Below are positions 56,453 to 64,000 of a stretch of 64,000 nucleotides of DNA, piece by piece (position 1 is the first letter of the stretch; each line of letters begins with the position of its first letter). Below the pieces are notes generated by a model. It searched no databases. It was not told the origin of the DNA and worked only from the letters and a program-made list of their open reading frames with translations. The DNA is from an uncultured Bacteroidales bacterium (GTDB taxonomy: Bacteria; Bacteroidota; Bacteroidia; Bacteroidales; Paludibacteraceae), in contig ONIM01000011.1 of the NCBI GenBank assembly GCA_900317885.1, forward strand, positions 1-64,000. The letters run 5' to 3'. A program made the translations under genes and the position numbers.

Positions 56453-57510
56453 TTCTTATTGAGGATGCGCCATAGGAGCATCGTGAGGACAGTAGCGAGC
56501 GCAAAATCGCATATCAGTAGCAGCCATATATTCCAGTTTCTGCCGAGGATAGCGAGGCCGATGAAGAGCACGCTGAACGACAGCAGGACGCAGGTCGTCT
56601 GGATGTGATTGAGACCGGTCCGGAGGAGCAGATGATGGATATGATTCTTATCCGGCAGGAAAGGCGAACGATGTTGTTTGATGCGCGTGAGGCTGACCCG
56701 GATGGTGTCGAAAATAGGGATGGTCAGGACGCATATAGCTACCGCCGGAGCCGCCGTCATCTCGAGCGCTGCCGGCACCTGATGGTAGGCGTTGATCTCG
56801 CAGAAATGGAAGACAAACGCCGTTAGCAGGTATCCCAAGAGCAGGCTTCCGGAGTCGCCCATGAAGATCTTTTCGCGGTTTCCGAAGACGTTATAGATGA
56901 AGAACACCGCCAATGACCCGACCATGCAAATGGCTAAAATCGACCAACTTACCTCACCCGCAAGGCCGAAATATACGGCGAAGAAAAGACAGTAGAGGAT
57001 TCCCAGACCGCTTGCCAGGCCGTCAATACCATCAATCAGGTTGACTGCGTTGATGATAGCTAACAGCACAAAGAGCGAGATCAAGTAACTGGGAATGACT
57101 CCAATCCCGGCGATGCCGAAGATGCCGTGGAGATGGGTGATACGCAGGTCCGCAAATCCGATGAGAGCAATACCTGCCAGGGTTTCTCCCAAGAGTTTTG
57201 CCAAAGGCGTCAGTACCAATACGTCGTCGATAAATCCGACCGCCATGATTGCCAGCAGACCGATCATGAAAAACTGGCTTTGGCTCAACTGGTCGTACTC
57301 AAAGAGCAGGTACGTCAACATAAAACTGAAATAGATATTCAGTCCGCCGATATTCGGCACTTCGCCCGTGTGGCTCATTCTTTTATTCGGGCGCACGACA
57401 AATCCTTTCGCCTTCGCGATACGGATCACGACAGGCATGCCGATTAATCCAAAGGCAAAACTGATAAGTCCGATGAGGTAACTATGGGAAATAAAAAATG
57501 TTTGTATCAT
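56422..57510 (-). CDS. WecA/TagO-like polyprenyl-phosphate sugar-1-phosphate transferase
   Basis: A 362-residue integral membrane enzyme that starts lipid-linked glycan synthesis by moving HexNAc-1-phosphate to undecaprenyl phosphate. Signature elements are SHTGEVPNIGGLNIYFSFML, VGFIDDVLVLTPLAKL (DD Mg site), NAVNLIDGIDGLASGLGIL, FGNREKIFMGDSGSLLLGYL and HIHHLLLRTGLNH (final His motif). About ten membrane segments are present. It overlaps the CapD-like gene by 4 bp (ATGA), and the pair is typical for O-antigen or capsule initiation. Confidence 0.92.
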   Translation of the reverse strand: MIQTFFISHSYLIGLISFAFGLIGMPVVIRIAKAKGFVVRPNKRMSHTGEVPNIGGLNIYFSFMLTYLLFEYDQLSQSQFFMIGLLAIMAVGFIDDVLVLTPLAKLLGETLAGIALIGFADLRITHLHGIFGIAGIGVIPSYLISLFVLLAIINAVNLIDGIDGLASGLGILYCLFFAVYFGLAGEVSWSILAICMVGSLAVFFIYNVFGNREKIFMGDSGSLLLGYLLTAFVFHFCEINAYHQVPAALEMTAAPAVAICVLTIPIFDTIRVSLTRIKQHRSPFLPDKNHIHHLLLRTGLNHIQTTCVLLSFSVLFIGLAILGRNWNIWLLLICDFALATVLTMLLWRILNKKMANDQIVNV

Positions 57511-59462
57511 TGTGGATCTAATTGCTCGTAAATAGAGTTGTTGCTGATGAATTCGGGTACTAATTGTTTCATGAGCGTCACGGTGGTGAAGGGCTTTGTG
57601 AGCCGGCTGGTCTTGATCAGTTCATCCACTTTGGAATTAATTTCTTCAAAATCAAACTCCCTTACCCGTGCCACCATGATTTTCTCGTTGGCGGTCGGCA
57701 GAGTAGTCTCTTTCTGGTTGAGGAGTTCCTCATAGAGTTTCTCTCCCGGTCGGAGGCCCGTGAACTTGATCATTATATCTTTCTCCGGCGTGTAGCCCGC
57801 GAGGCGGATCATGTTTCTCGCGAGGTCGAGGATCTTAACCGGTTTGCCCATGTCGAAGACGAATATCTCTCCTCCGTCTCCTAATGTACTGGCCTCCATG
57901 ACGAGGCAGCAGGCCTCCGGAATGGTCATGAAATAGCGGATGATATCCGGGTGGGTTACGGTAACCGGCCCTCCGGCGGCAATCTGTTTGCGGAAATACG
58001 GAATAACGGATCCGTTGCTGCCAAGGACGTTACCGAATCGCGTGGTGATGAATTTCGTGCAGTCGGGGTCTTTGGCGTGCAGTTTGCGGAAGAGCGACTG
58101 GACATAAATCTCCGCAATACGTTTGCTTGCTCCCATGATATTGGTGGGGTTGACGGCTTTGTCGGTAGAGATCATGACAAACCGCTTCACGCCGTATTTG
58201 ACCGCCATGTCCGCCATGTTTTTCGTCCCGGCTACGTTAGCCTGGATCGCTTCGTTCGGGAAACTCTCCATGAGCGGCACATGCTTATACGCCGCGGCGT
58301 GATAGACGACATCCGGGCGCATCTCGCTGAAGACCTGTTCGATGCGTCCTCTGTTGCGTACGTCCGCGATAACCGGTATGAACCGGGCTTCGGGGAACTG
58401 TTTGTTGAGGTCCAGGACGAGGTCGTGCAAGGGCGACTCCGCCATCTCCAGGAGGATAGTTACCTGTGGTGCGTATTGCTGAATCTGCCGCACCAGTTCG
58501 CTTCCTATGCTGCCGGCCGCACCGCTGACCAGAACCACTTTGTTCCGGATGATCTGCCGGACGTTCTCCGTGTTGATGTCTATCTGCGGGCGTTCCAAGA
58601 GATCCTCAATGCGGATTGCTTCCACGCGTCCGATGCGCTGTGTGTCGATCTCGTCCAGATTATCCCACTGCGTGAAGTACGGAGTCGTGAGAATGCGGAT
58701 GTTATGATCGATGAAGATCTGCAGGTCCTTTGCGGGGTCTATCTCCCGCATTTTCAGCGGGGAGATGATCACATGGTTTACTCCGTGACCGTTCATCCAT
58801 TCGAATAATTTCTCATTCAGCGGGCGTACTCTCAGTCCCGCCAGATCGTACCCGTAACGCTCCTTCGCTCCGGCGATGAATCCGATAGGATGGTAGGGTA
58901 TGTTTCCTGCCGAACGCAGCATTTTTGCGATAGCAATACCCGCAGCCTGCGTCCCGTAAATCATCACGCGCGGAGTCGCCTGGTTGCGCTCCAGGGTCTC
59001 ACTCAGCGTCTTGACGCCCACGCGAAGCGAGAAGAGCAATACGAACGAGGTAGGCACATAAACCGCAAGAACGGTATTCAGAATAGGATGCCATCCCGTG
59101 GAGTGATGTATCACGACATTTACCAATACCAATACCAAGCCGGTGCAGATATTCGACAGCAGCACCTTGACGGTGTCGATAAAAGTCGAATACCGCAGGA
59201 TACCCGAATAGGTATGGAAAACCCAGAAGGCGATGATCTGTACAAGCATCACGATCAGGTATTGCACCCCGATGGGTACTATCTGATTGTTGAGATTAAC
59301 GTAGTTCAGGAAACCACTACCGACCCATACGCTGATCCAGAACGCGATCGTACAAAGCATCACATCCATCAGCAAAACGCCCCATCTCGGCAGATAAGTT
59401 ACCTGCGGAATATGGGAGAAGATATCTGAGCTGCGCAGTTCGTTTAAATTATTTTTTCTCAT
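57507..59462 (-). CDS. CapD/PglF/WbpM-like UDP-sugar C4,C6-dehydratase
   Basis: About 651 residues. The N-terminal part has four membrane segments (VLLMDVMLCTIAFWISVWVG, YLIVMLVQIIAFWVFHTYSG and two more). A Rossmann-like regulatory domain (MIYGTQAAGIAIAKML) follows, and then the catalytic SDR domain: VLVSGAAGSIGSELVRQIQ, ADVRNRGRIEQVFSEMRPDV, YHAAAYKHVPLMES and ISTDKAVNPTNIMGASKRIA. The S/T-D/M-K triad replaces YxxxK as in PglF and WbpM. It makes UDP-4-keto-6-deoxy-HexNAc, the precursor for bacillosamine- or QuiNAc-type sugars. The ATG at 59462 overlaps uvrA by 14 bp. Confidence 0.92.
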   Translation of the reverse strand: MRKNNLNELRSSDIFSHIPQVTYLPRWGVLLMDVMLCTIAFWISVWVGSGFLNYVNLNNQIVPIGVQYLIVMLVQIIAFWVFHTYSGILRYSTFIDTVKVLLSNICTGLVLVLVNVVIHHSTGWHPILNTVLAVYVPTSFVLLFSLRVGVKTLSETLERNQATPRVMIYGTQAAGIAIAKMLRSAGNIPYHPIGFIAGAKERYGYDLAGLRVRPLNEKLFEWMNGHGVNHVIISPLKMREIDPAKDLQIFIDHNIRILTTPYFTQWDNLDEIDTQRIGRVEAIRIEDLLERPQIDINTENVRQIIRNKVVLVSGAAGSIGSELVRQIQQYAPQVTILLEMAESPLHDLVLDLNKQFPEARFIPVIADVRNRGRIEQVFSEMRPDVVYHAAAYKHVPLMESFPNEAIQANVAGTKNMADMAVKYGVKRFVMISTDKAVNPTNIMGASKRIAEIYVQSLFRKLHAKDPDCTKFITTRFGNVLGSNGSVIPYFRKQIAAGGPVTVTHPDIIRYFMTIPEACCLVMEASTLGDGGEIFVFDMGKPVKILDLARNMIRLAGYTPEKDIMIKFTGLRPGEKLYEELLNQKETTLPTANEKIMVARVREFDFEEINSKVDELIKTSRLTKPFTTVTLMKQLVPEFISNNSIYEQLDPQ

Positions 59463-62190
59463 GCTTATTAAGGATTTGGGCAAGGTACTTGCCGGTATAA
59501 CTCTCTTTGCATTTACTAATCTCTTCCGGGGTGCCGGTGCAGACGATTTGTCCGCCCTCTTTTCCCCCTTCGGGACCTAAATCTATCACATGATCCGCCG
59601 CCAGAATGACCGCAGGGTTATGCTCGATGATGATGACCGTGTGGCCTTTGCTGATGAGCCGGTTGAGGGCTTTGAGCAGCACTTCTATATCGCGGTGGTG
59701 CAGACCGGTTGTAGGTTCGTCAAAGACGAAGATGGTAGGTGTATCATTCTCTTGCGCGAGGAATGAGGCTAACTTCACACGCTGGCTCTCACCGCCGGAG
59801 AGGGTACTGCTGCTTTGTCCCAGTTGGATATATCCGATTCCTACTTCCTGCAGGGGCTTTAACTTCTGCACAATACGGCTGCATTCGGGGTCCTGAGAGA
59901 AGAAATCTATCGCCTGGTTCACGGTCATGCAGAGGATGTCGTAGATGGATTTGTCGCGGTAGTGTACGTCGAGGATATCTTGTTTGAAGCGCTTGCCGTG
60001 GCATTGTTCGCACTCCAAGATCAAGTCCGCCATGAACTGCATCTCAATGGTGATTGTTCCTTCTCCCTGGCATGTCTCGCACCGGCCTCCCGGGGTGTTG
60101 AAGGAGAAATGCGCAGGAGTGAAGCCCAACTGTTTGGCTAAGGGCTGCTCGGCGTAGAGCCGCCGGATCTCATCGTACGCCTTGAGGTATGTCACAGGGT
60201 TGCTGCGGCTCGAACGGCTGAGCGGGTTCTGATCGACGAACTCAATATCTCTCATCAGATGGAGGCTGCCGCGGAGATGTCCGAAGTCGCCGGTGTGCTC
60301 CGTGAACACCGCTCCGTAGTGTTTCTTGAGGGCAGGGTAGAGGACCTTGCTTACCAGCGACGATTTGCCGCTGCCGCTCACGCCCGTAACCACGGTCATT
60401 ACGTGCAGCGGGAAACGTACTGTCAGGTTCTTGAGGTTGTTCTCACACGCCCCTTCAATCTCAATATAGTTGCTCCAATGGCGTCTTTGCGCAGGTATCT
60501 CAAAGCGGAACTGATCCGGTCGCGGTTTGCCTTCATAGACTACTTCGCCGCCATGTCTGCCAGCCGCCGGACCGATCTCGATGATGTGATCCGCTGCGGC
60601 GATGATATCTTCGTCGTGCTCCACGACGACAATCGTGTTACCTAAGTCGCGCAGCTGTTTGAGCACATGGATCAGCCTCTCTGTGTCCCGCGGGTGCAGA
60701 CCGATGGAAGGTTCGTCCAATACATACAGCGAGCCTACCAGACTGCTACCTAAGGATTTAGCGATGCTGATTCGCTGACTTTCTCCTCCGGAGAGGGTTG
60801 TGCTTTGACGGTTGAGCGTGAGGTAACTTAGTCCGACATCTTTCATGAACTGCAACCGGCTCTTGATCTCCGCGAGAACCATCTCTACCGTTTTTTCTTC
60901 CGTTTCGTTTAGTTGTAGCGCGTCGAACCACTCGTCCAATTCCGAGATGGGCATTGTGCAAAGCTGCTGTATGCTCTTTCCTCCGACGAGTACGTAACCT
61001 GCCTCTTTGCGCAGGTGCAAGCCGTTGCAGACAGGGCATGTCGTCTTGCCTTTGTAGCGCGCCAGCATCACTTTGTATTGCAGTTTTGAGAATTGCTCTT
61101 TCTCCAGTTCTTTGAAGAACTCATGCAAGCCTTTGAAATACCCGTTTCCGCTCCAAAGCAGTTGTTTCTGCTCCGGGCTCAGGGCATAGAAGGGCGTATG
61201 GATCGGGAAATCAAATTTCGCCGCATTGAAGATCAACTCGTCCTGCCAGCTCTTCATCTTCTCGCTTTGCCAGCACGCGATAGCGCCTTCGTAGATTGTC
61301 TTGGACTTATCGGGAACCACCAGATCCGGATCAATACCCATCACCGTTCCCACTCCCTTACATTCCGGACAAGCGCCTATAGGACTGTTGAAGTCGAACA
61401 GATGTTCGCTGGGTTCTACGAACTGTATTCCGTCCGCTTCGAAACGCTCCGAGAACACTTTCTCCCGGTTGTTTACCCATACGCGGCACTCTCCGTTGCC
61501 CTCAAAGAAAGCAGTCTGGACGGAGTCCGCGAACCGGTTACTCGTTGCCTGCTCATGATCGACGACAATGCGATCTACCAACAGATATGCCTCATGTCCT
61601 TCGATCTTCTCCCATGTGCCTGCATCCAAGCGCACGCTGTCTCCGTCAATCATCATTCGGCTGAAACCCTGGCTTTGCCATAAAGCCAGTTGCTCTTGCA
61701 GGGTCCGTCCATCCGGCAGCACAATAGGGCTCAGCAGGTACAGCCGCGCCCCCTCTTCTTGCGCTTCCATGTATTGCACGACATCGCGGATCGTATTTCT
61801 GCGCACCTCTTCTCCGCTCACGGGCGAGTAGGTGTGTCCTACGCGCGCGTACAATAATTTGAGATAATCGTATATCTCCGTGACGGTACCAACCGTGGAA
61901 CGGGGATTGCGACTGGTTACTTTCTGTTGGATGGCAATAGCCGGCGGGATGCCTTCAATTTTCTCCACCTCCGGCTTTTGCATTCGTCCCATGAATTGCC
62001 GCGCGTAGGCGCTAAGGCTCTCCACATATCTTCGCTGGCCTTCCGCATACAAGGTGTCGAACGCCAGCGAACTCTTGCCGCTGCCGCTCACACCTGTTAT
62101 AACCACCAGTTTGTTGCGGGGGATATCTACCGATATATGTTTCAGGTTATGGGTGTCTGCCCCTTCTATGTGAATAAAATCACTCTCCAC
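59449..62190 (-). CDS. uvrA: Excinuclease ABC subunit A
   Basis: About 913 residues of UvrA, the damage-sensing ATPase of nucleotide excision repair. It has two ABC modules with Walker [19 protein letters not shown] and [18 protein letters not shown], signatures [20 protein letters not shown] and [18 protein letters not shown], and zinc-binding cysteine pairs [25 protein letters not shown] and [10 protein letters not shown] chose the GTG at 62190 ([19 protein letters not shown]), which overlaps the upstream stop by 11 bp. An ATG at 62241 would add 17 basic residues unlike other UvrA starts. Confidence 0.95.
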   Translation of the reverse strand: MESDFIHIEGADTHNLKHISVDIPRNKLVVITGVSGSGKSSLAFDTLYAEGQRRYVESLSAYARQFMGRMQKPEVEKIEGIPPAIAIQQKVTSRNPRSTVGTVTEIYDYLKLLYARVGHTYSPVSGEEVRRNTIRDVVQYMEAQEEGARLYLLSPIVLPDGRTLQEQLALWQSQGFSRMMIDGDSVRLDAGTWEKIEGHEAYLLVDRIVVDHEQATSNRFADSVQTAFFEGNGECRVWVNNREKVFSERFEADGIQFVEPSEHLFDFNSPIGACPECKGVGTVMGIDPDLVVPDKSKTIYEGAIACWQSEKMKSWQDELIFNAAKFDFPIHTPFYALSPEQKQLLWSGNGYFKGLHEFFKELEKEQFSKLQYKVMLARYKGKTTCPVCNGLHLRKEAGYVLVGGKSIQQLCTMPISELDEWFDALQLNETEEKTVEMVLAEIKSRLQFMKDVGLSYLTLNRQSTTLSGGESQRISIAKSLGSSLVGSLYVLDEPSIGLHPRDTERLIHVLKQLRDLGNTIVVVEHDEDIIAAADHIIEIGPAAGRHGGEVVYEGKPRPDQFRFEIPAQRRHWSNYIEIEGACENNLKNLTVRFPLHVMTVVTGVSGSGKSSLVSKVLYPALKKHYGAVFTEHTGDFGHLRGSLHLMRDIEFVDQNPLSRSSRSNPVTYLKAYDEIRRLYAEQPLAKQLGFTPAHFSFNTPGGRCETCQGEGTITIEMQFMADLILECEQCHGKRFKQDILDVHYRDKSIYDILCMTVNQAIDFFSQDPECSRIVQKLKPLQEVGIGYIQLGQSSSTLSGGESQRVKLASFLAQENDTPTIFVFDEPTTGLHHRDIEVLLKALNRLISKGHTVIIIEHNPAVILAADHVIDLGPEGGKEGGQIVCTGTPEEISKCKESYTGKYLAQILNKHEKK

Positions 62191-63361
62191 TTCGTAAAGC
62201 TTCTTCGCGCAGACTCTCGATAGTAGCCATCGTCTGCGCATTCGTGGTGTCTAACTGCAGTTTTGTCAGTTTCGGTACACGAATAGGTGTTCCCACTTCG
62301 ATGTTATGCGGGTTAGAGATCACATCCCGGTTCGCGTCGTACAAGTACGGCCAGTAGATTTTTGCGCCATAGAACCGCTTCGCCATCCATGCCAGCCGGC
62401 TTGCTTCGTGCATCGGCTCTGTAGTAATCAAGTCCGGGTACTTGTTTTCCGCCGGAGACAGTTCTCCCGAGGCCTCCAAGAACTCTGCCAAGATCTGTTC
62501 TTGCGAAATCTCCCCTTCGGGAATCATGTTCTCAGGAGCAGGTTCGGTCACCTCAACCGCTTCTTCTGTTTCTACTACAGCCTGCGCCGTTGTGTCTGCC
62601 ACTACTTCTGTATCAGACGGTTGCATGATATTTTGCAGGATATCTCCCAAACGATGGCGCAGGAAGAAATAGCCTGCTAATAGCAGCATCAGCAAGATCA
62701 CGACACAGATTAGTGTGTCCCGCACGAAATGATATTTCTTTTTCGGTTCGGGCTCAACAACGGGCTCAGGTATAACTACCGGCTCCGGCTGAACTACAGG
62801 CTCGGGTTCGGGTTCTTTAACCGGCTCAGGTATAACTACGGGCTCCGGCTGAACTACAGGCTCGGGTTCGGGCTCTTTAACGGGCTCAGGTATAACTACG
62901 GGCTCCGGTATGACTACCGGTTCGGGTTCCGGTTCTTTTACTTCCTCTTTAGGGCTCTGTCCCAGGTCGCCTAAGATATCTACTATCTCCTCGGCCTGGG
63001 CACCTAATTTCTTCAGTGGATCAATCTCTTTTGGCGACTCATCGGGGGTATCCGTTTCCTCGCTGCTGACCTCACTTTTTTCCACCAGCTCTTTCACCCC
63101 CGCTTCCGGAGCGAAAACCAGTTTGTTATAGCCTTCAATAATGATTTCCTCACCGGTGTTTACGTCCACACTTTTACGCGGGGCAACGGCCTGCACTTTG
63201 AAAGTGCCTAAACCATTGATCTTGACCTGTTTGTCGGTCTTTAAGACCTCTATCAATTGATCTTGAAAAGCGCTTAGGAAAGCACCTGCTTTTTTCTCGC
63301 TCACTCCGGCGCGCAATGCCAGAGCGTGACGTAAATCCGTCCAACTCAGTTTGTCTGCCAT
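62180..63361 (-). CDS. Membrane-anchored HU-domain protein with C-terminal LysM-like module
   Basis: A 393-residue protein. Residues 1-95 form an HU/IHF-type DNA-binding domain: [40 protein letters not shown] and the arm region [21 protein letters not shown] long acidic Pro/Glu/Val linker (about 140-206) contains three near-identical [20 protein letters not shown] repeats. One membrane segment ([20 protein letters not shown]) follows KKK at residues 207-209. The periplasmic part ends in a LysM-like module ([20 protein letters not shown], then [12 protein letters not shown]). The design links DNA to the wall. It sits directly downstream of a normal HU gene. Confidence 0.88.
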   Translation of the reverse strand: MADKLSWTDLRHALALRAGVSEKKAGAFLSAFQDQLIEVLKTDKQVKINGLGTFKVQAVAPRKSVDVNTGEEIIIEGYNKLVFAPEAGVKELVEKSEVSSEETDTPDESPKEIDPLKKLGAQAEEIVDILGDLGQSPKEEVKEPEPEPVVIPEPVVIPEPVKEPEPEPVVQPEPVVIPEPVKEPEPEPVVQPEPVVIPEPVVEPEPKKKYHFVRDTLICVVILLMLLLAGYFFLRHRLGDILQNIMQPSDTEVVADTTAQAVVETEEAVEVTEPAPENMIPEGEISQEQILAEFLEASGELSPAENKYPDLITTEPMHEASRLAWMAKRFYGAKIYWPYLYDANRDVISNPHNIEVGTPIRVPKLTKLQLDTTNAQTMATIESLREEALRSGE

Positions 63362-63364
63362 AGT

Positions 63365-63643
63365 TTAGAGTTTTTTGAATTCATCTTTGATTGTTCCCGC
63401 CGGTCTGAACACCAGTTGGTTTTTACTCGGAACCACCGAACGTTCTCCCGTACGCGGATGCACGATCATGCGCGCCTGACGTTCTTTAATCTCCAGCGCA
63501 CCTAAGCCCTGCATCTGTACAGACTTGCCGTCTATCAGATTCTCCCGAATGATCGCATTCATGGTTGTCAGGAGTTGTTCAGTTTCTTTTTTGCTCAGTT
63601 CCGCTTTTGCAGCCACCAAGCCCAGAAATTCTTTTGTCAGCAT
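63365..63643 (-). CDS. HU family DNA-binding protein
   Basis: A 92-residue HU/IHF protein. The N-terminal helices (LGLVAAKAELSKKETEQLLT), the core KSVQMQGLGALEIKERQAR and the arm MIVHPRTGERSVVPSKNQLV are typical. The DNA-intercalating arm motif RxNPxTG is HPRTGE here. It is separated from the membrane-anchored HU protein by 3 bp and from rimO by 10 bp. Probably an architectural protein; whether it pairs with the next gene's HU domain is unknown. Confidence 0.9.
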   Translation of the reverse strand: MLTKEFLGLVAAKAELSKKETEQLLTTMNAIIRENLIDGKSVQMQGLGALEIKERQARMIVHPRTGERSVVPSKNQLVFRPAGTIKDEFKKL

Positions 63644-63653
63644 GGTATATATG

Positions 63654-64000
63654 TTATTCTATTTCTCCGTATAAATCGAACTCTTCCGCCTTCGAGATCT
63701 TGACCTCTACGAATTGTCCGATAGCGGGTCTTTCTTTTTTTGCCTTTATCAGCACTTCGCAATCCACCTCGGGACTATCGTACTGGGTTCGCCCGATGAA
63801 GTATTCTCCCTCTTCTCGGTCGATGATCACGCGTTCTGTTTTACCCACAAACCGCTGCATTAGTTCCAGGCTGATCTCTTGCTGTATAGCCATCAGTTCA
63901 GCCGCCCGTGCATCTTTGACTTCTTGGGGTATATCGTCTTTGTAATGCCGATTGGCGTAAGTACCTTCTTCGTCGGAATAGGCGAAACAGCCCATTCGGT
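63654..64000 (-). CDS. rimO: Ribosomal protein S12 methylthiotransferase RimO, 5' partial
   Basis: Only the last 115 residues are visible; the gene runs off the window. The end of the radical-SAM part is RMGCFAYSDEEGTYA followed by HYKDDIPQEVKDARAAELMA, and the C-terminal TRAM domain contains RVIIDREEGEYFIGRTQYDS and VEVKISKAEEFDLYGE. The IPQEVK and RTQYDSPEVD motifs distinguish RimO from MiaB. RimO adds a methylthio group to Asp of uS12. The cluster cysteines lie outside the window. Confidence 0.9.
   Translation of the reverse strand, partial: RMGCFAYSDEEGTYANRHYKDDIPQEVKDARAAELMAIQQEISLELMQRFVGKTERVIIDREEGEYFIGRTQYDSPEVDCEVLIKAKKERPAIGQFVEVKISKAEEFDLYGEIE

Noticed and set aside
62729..62974. 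A plus-strand Gly/Tyr/Arg-rich open frame
   Set aside because: It is the antisense of the Pro/Glu/Val linker repeat of the HU-membrane protein.

Overview
The window comes from a Bacteroidota chromosome, most likely order Bacteroidales. The evidence is the gene set (GldG, DUF5683, a ParA-ParB-DUF5683-LysM transglycosylase block, BspA-like leucine-rich repeats, an HU protein with a membrane anchor, Kdo genes), six promoters of the Bacteroidetes type (TTTG or TTG, 20 bp, TAnnTTTG), and the near absence of Shine-Dalgarno sequences. A pectate-lyase-like protein, a CE12-like esterase, KduI, KduD and a DUF4861 lipoprotein suggest a plant-polysaccharide degrader, for example from a gut or rumen. The species cannot be named from sequence alone.

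Layout. 1-3214 (+): thiL (5' partial), kdsC, ispD, kdsD. 3216-9105 (+): an A+T-richer block with a RhuM-like gene, a cytidylyltransferase/PLP-enzyme fusion, an ornithine-cyclodeaminase-like gene, a LicD-like transferase and a glycosyltransferase; it looks like a cassette for putting a phospho-amino-alcohol on a surface glycan. 9131-27732 (-): one very long run of almost gap-free genes, nrnA > two-domain parvulin > gldG > LysM/ligand-binding protein > outer-membrane barrel > kduI > kduD > DUF4861 lipoprotein > GT9 > parA > parB > DUF5683 > transglycosylase > MerR > GT2 > YfhO > GT10. 27859-31286 (+): MBL hydrolase, polyprenyl-phosphate glycosyltransferase, argS. 31291-35129 (-): rplU, rpmA, serS, rpsA. 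35451-39901: small secreted protein, a repeat-rich non-coding stretch, an AAA/DUF4143 ATPase and a secreted SGNH esterase. 40081-47813 (+): ftsW, murG, glucosaminidase-LysM, DUF721, mutS2, outer-membrane barrel, metallophosphoesterase lipoprotein. 47814-64000 (-): rimO (5' partial), HU, HU-membrane-LysM protein, uvrA, CapD-like dehydratase, WecA-like transferase, ABC-F, a frameshifted polysaccharide deacetylase, two glycosyltransferases, the pectate-lyase-like protein and an LRR protein.

The most unusual feature is not a gene. The chromosome is peppered with small repeat cassettes. One family joins GAAAGTC-type 7-mers to a perfect triloop hairpin whose arms differ between copies but stay complementary (GCGGC/GCCGC, GCGAC/GTCGC). 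A second family has 7-8 bp arms and a triloop flanked by AT, again with compensating arm changes. A third is a C-rich/G-rich pseudo-palindrome. They fill gene junctions and also sit in frame inside conserved genes (ispD, kdsD, gldG, nrnA, argS, murG, mutS2). The GAAAGTC family lies in the same orientation relative to transcription in every copy seen. Short tandem repeats of 7-11 bp occupy many of the remaining gene gaps and often run over stop codons.

Other points of interest: the phospho-amino-alcohol cassette, an altered bL27 N-terminus caused by overlap with rplU, a 4-bp duplication that frameshifts a deacetylase, a membrane-tethered HU protein, and a shared C-terminal tail on three secreted proteins.
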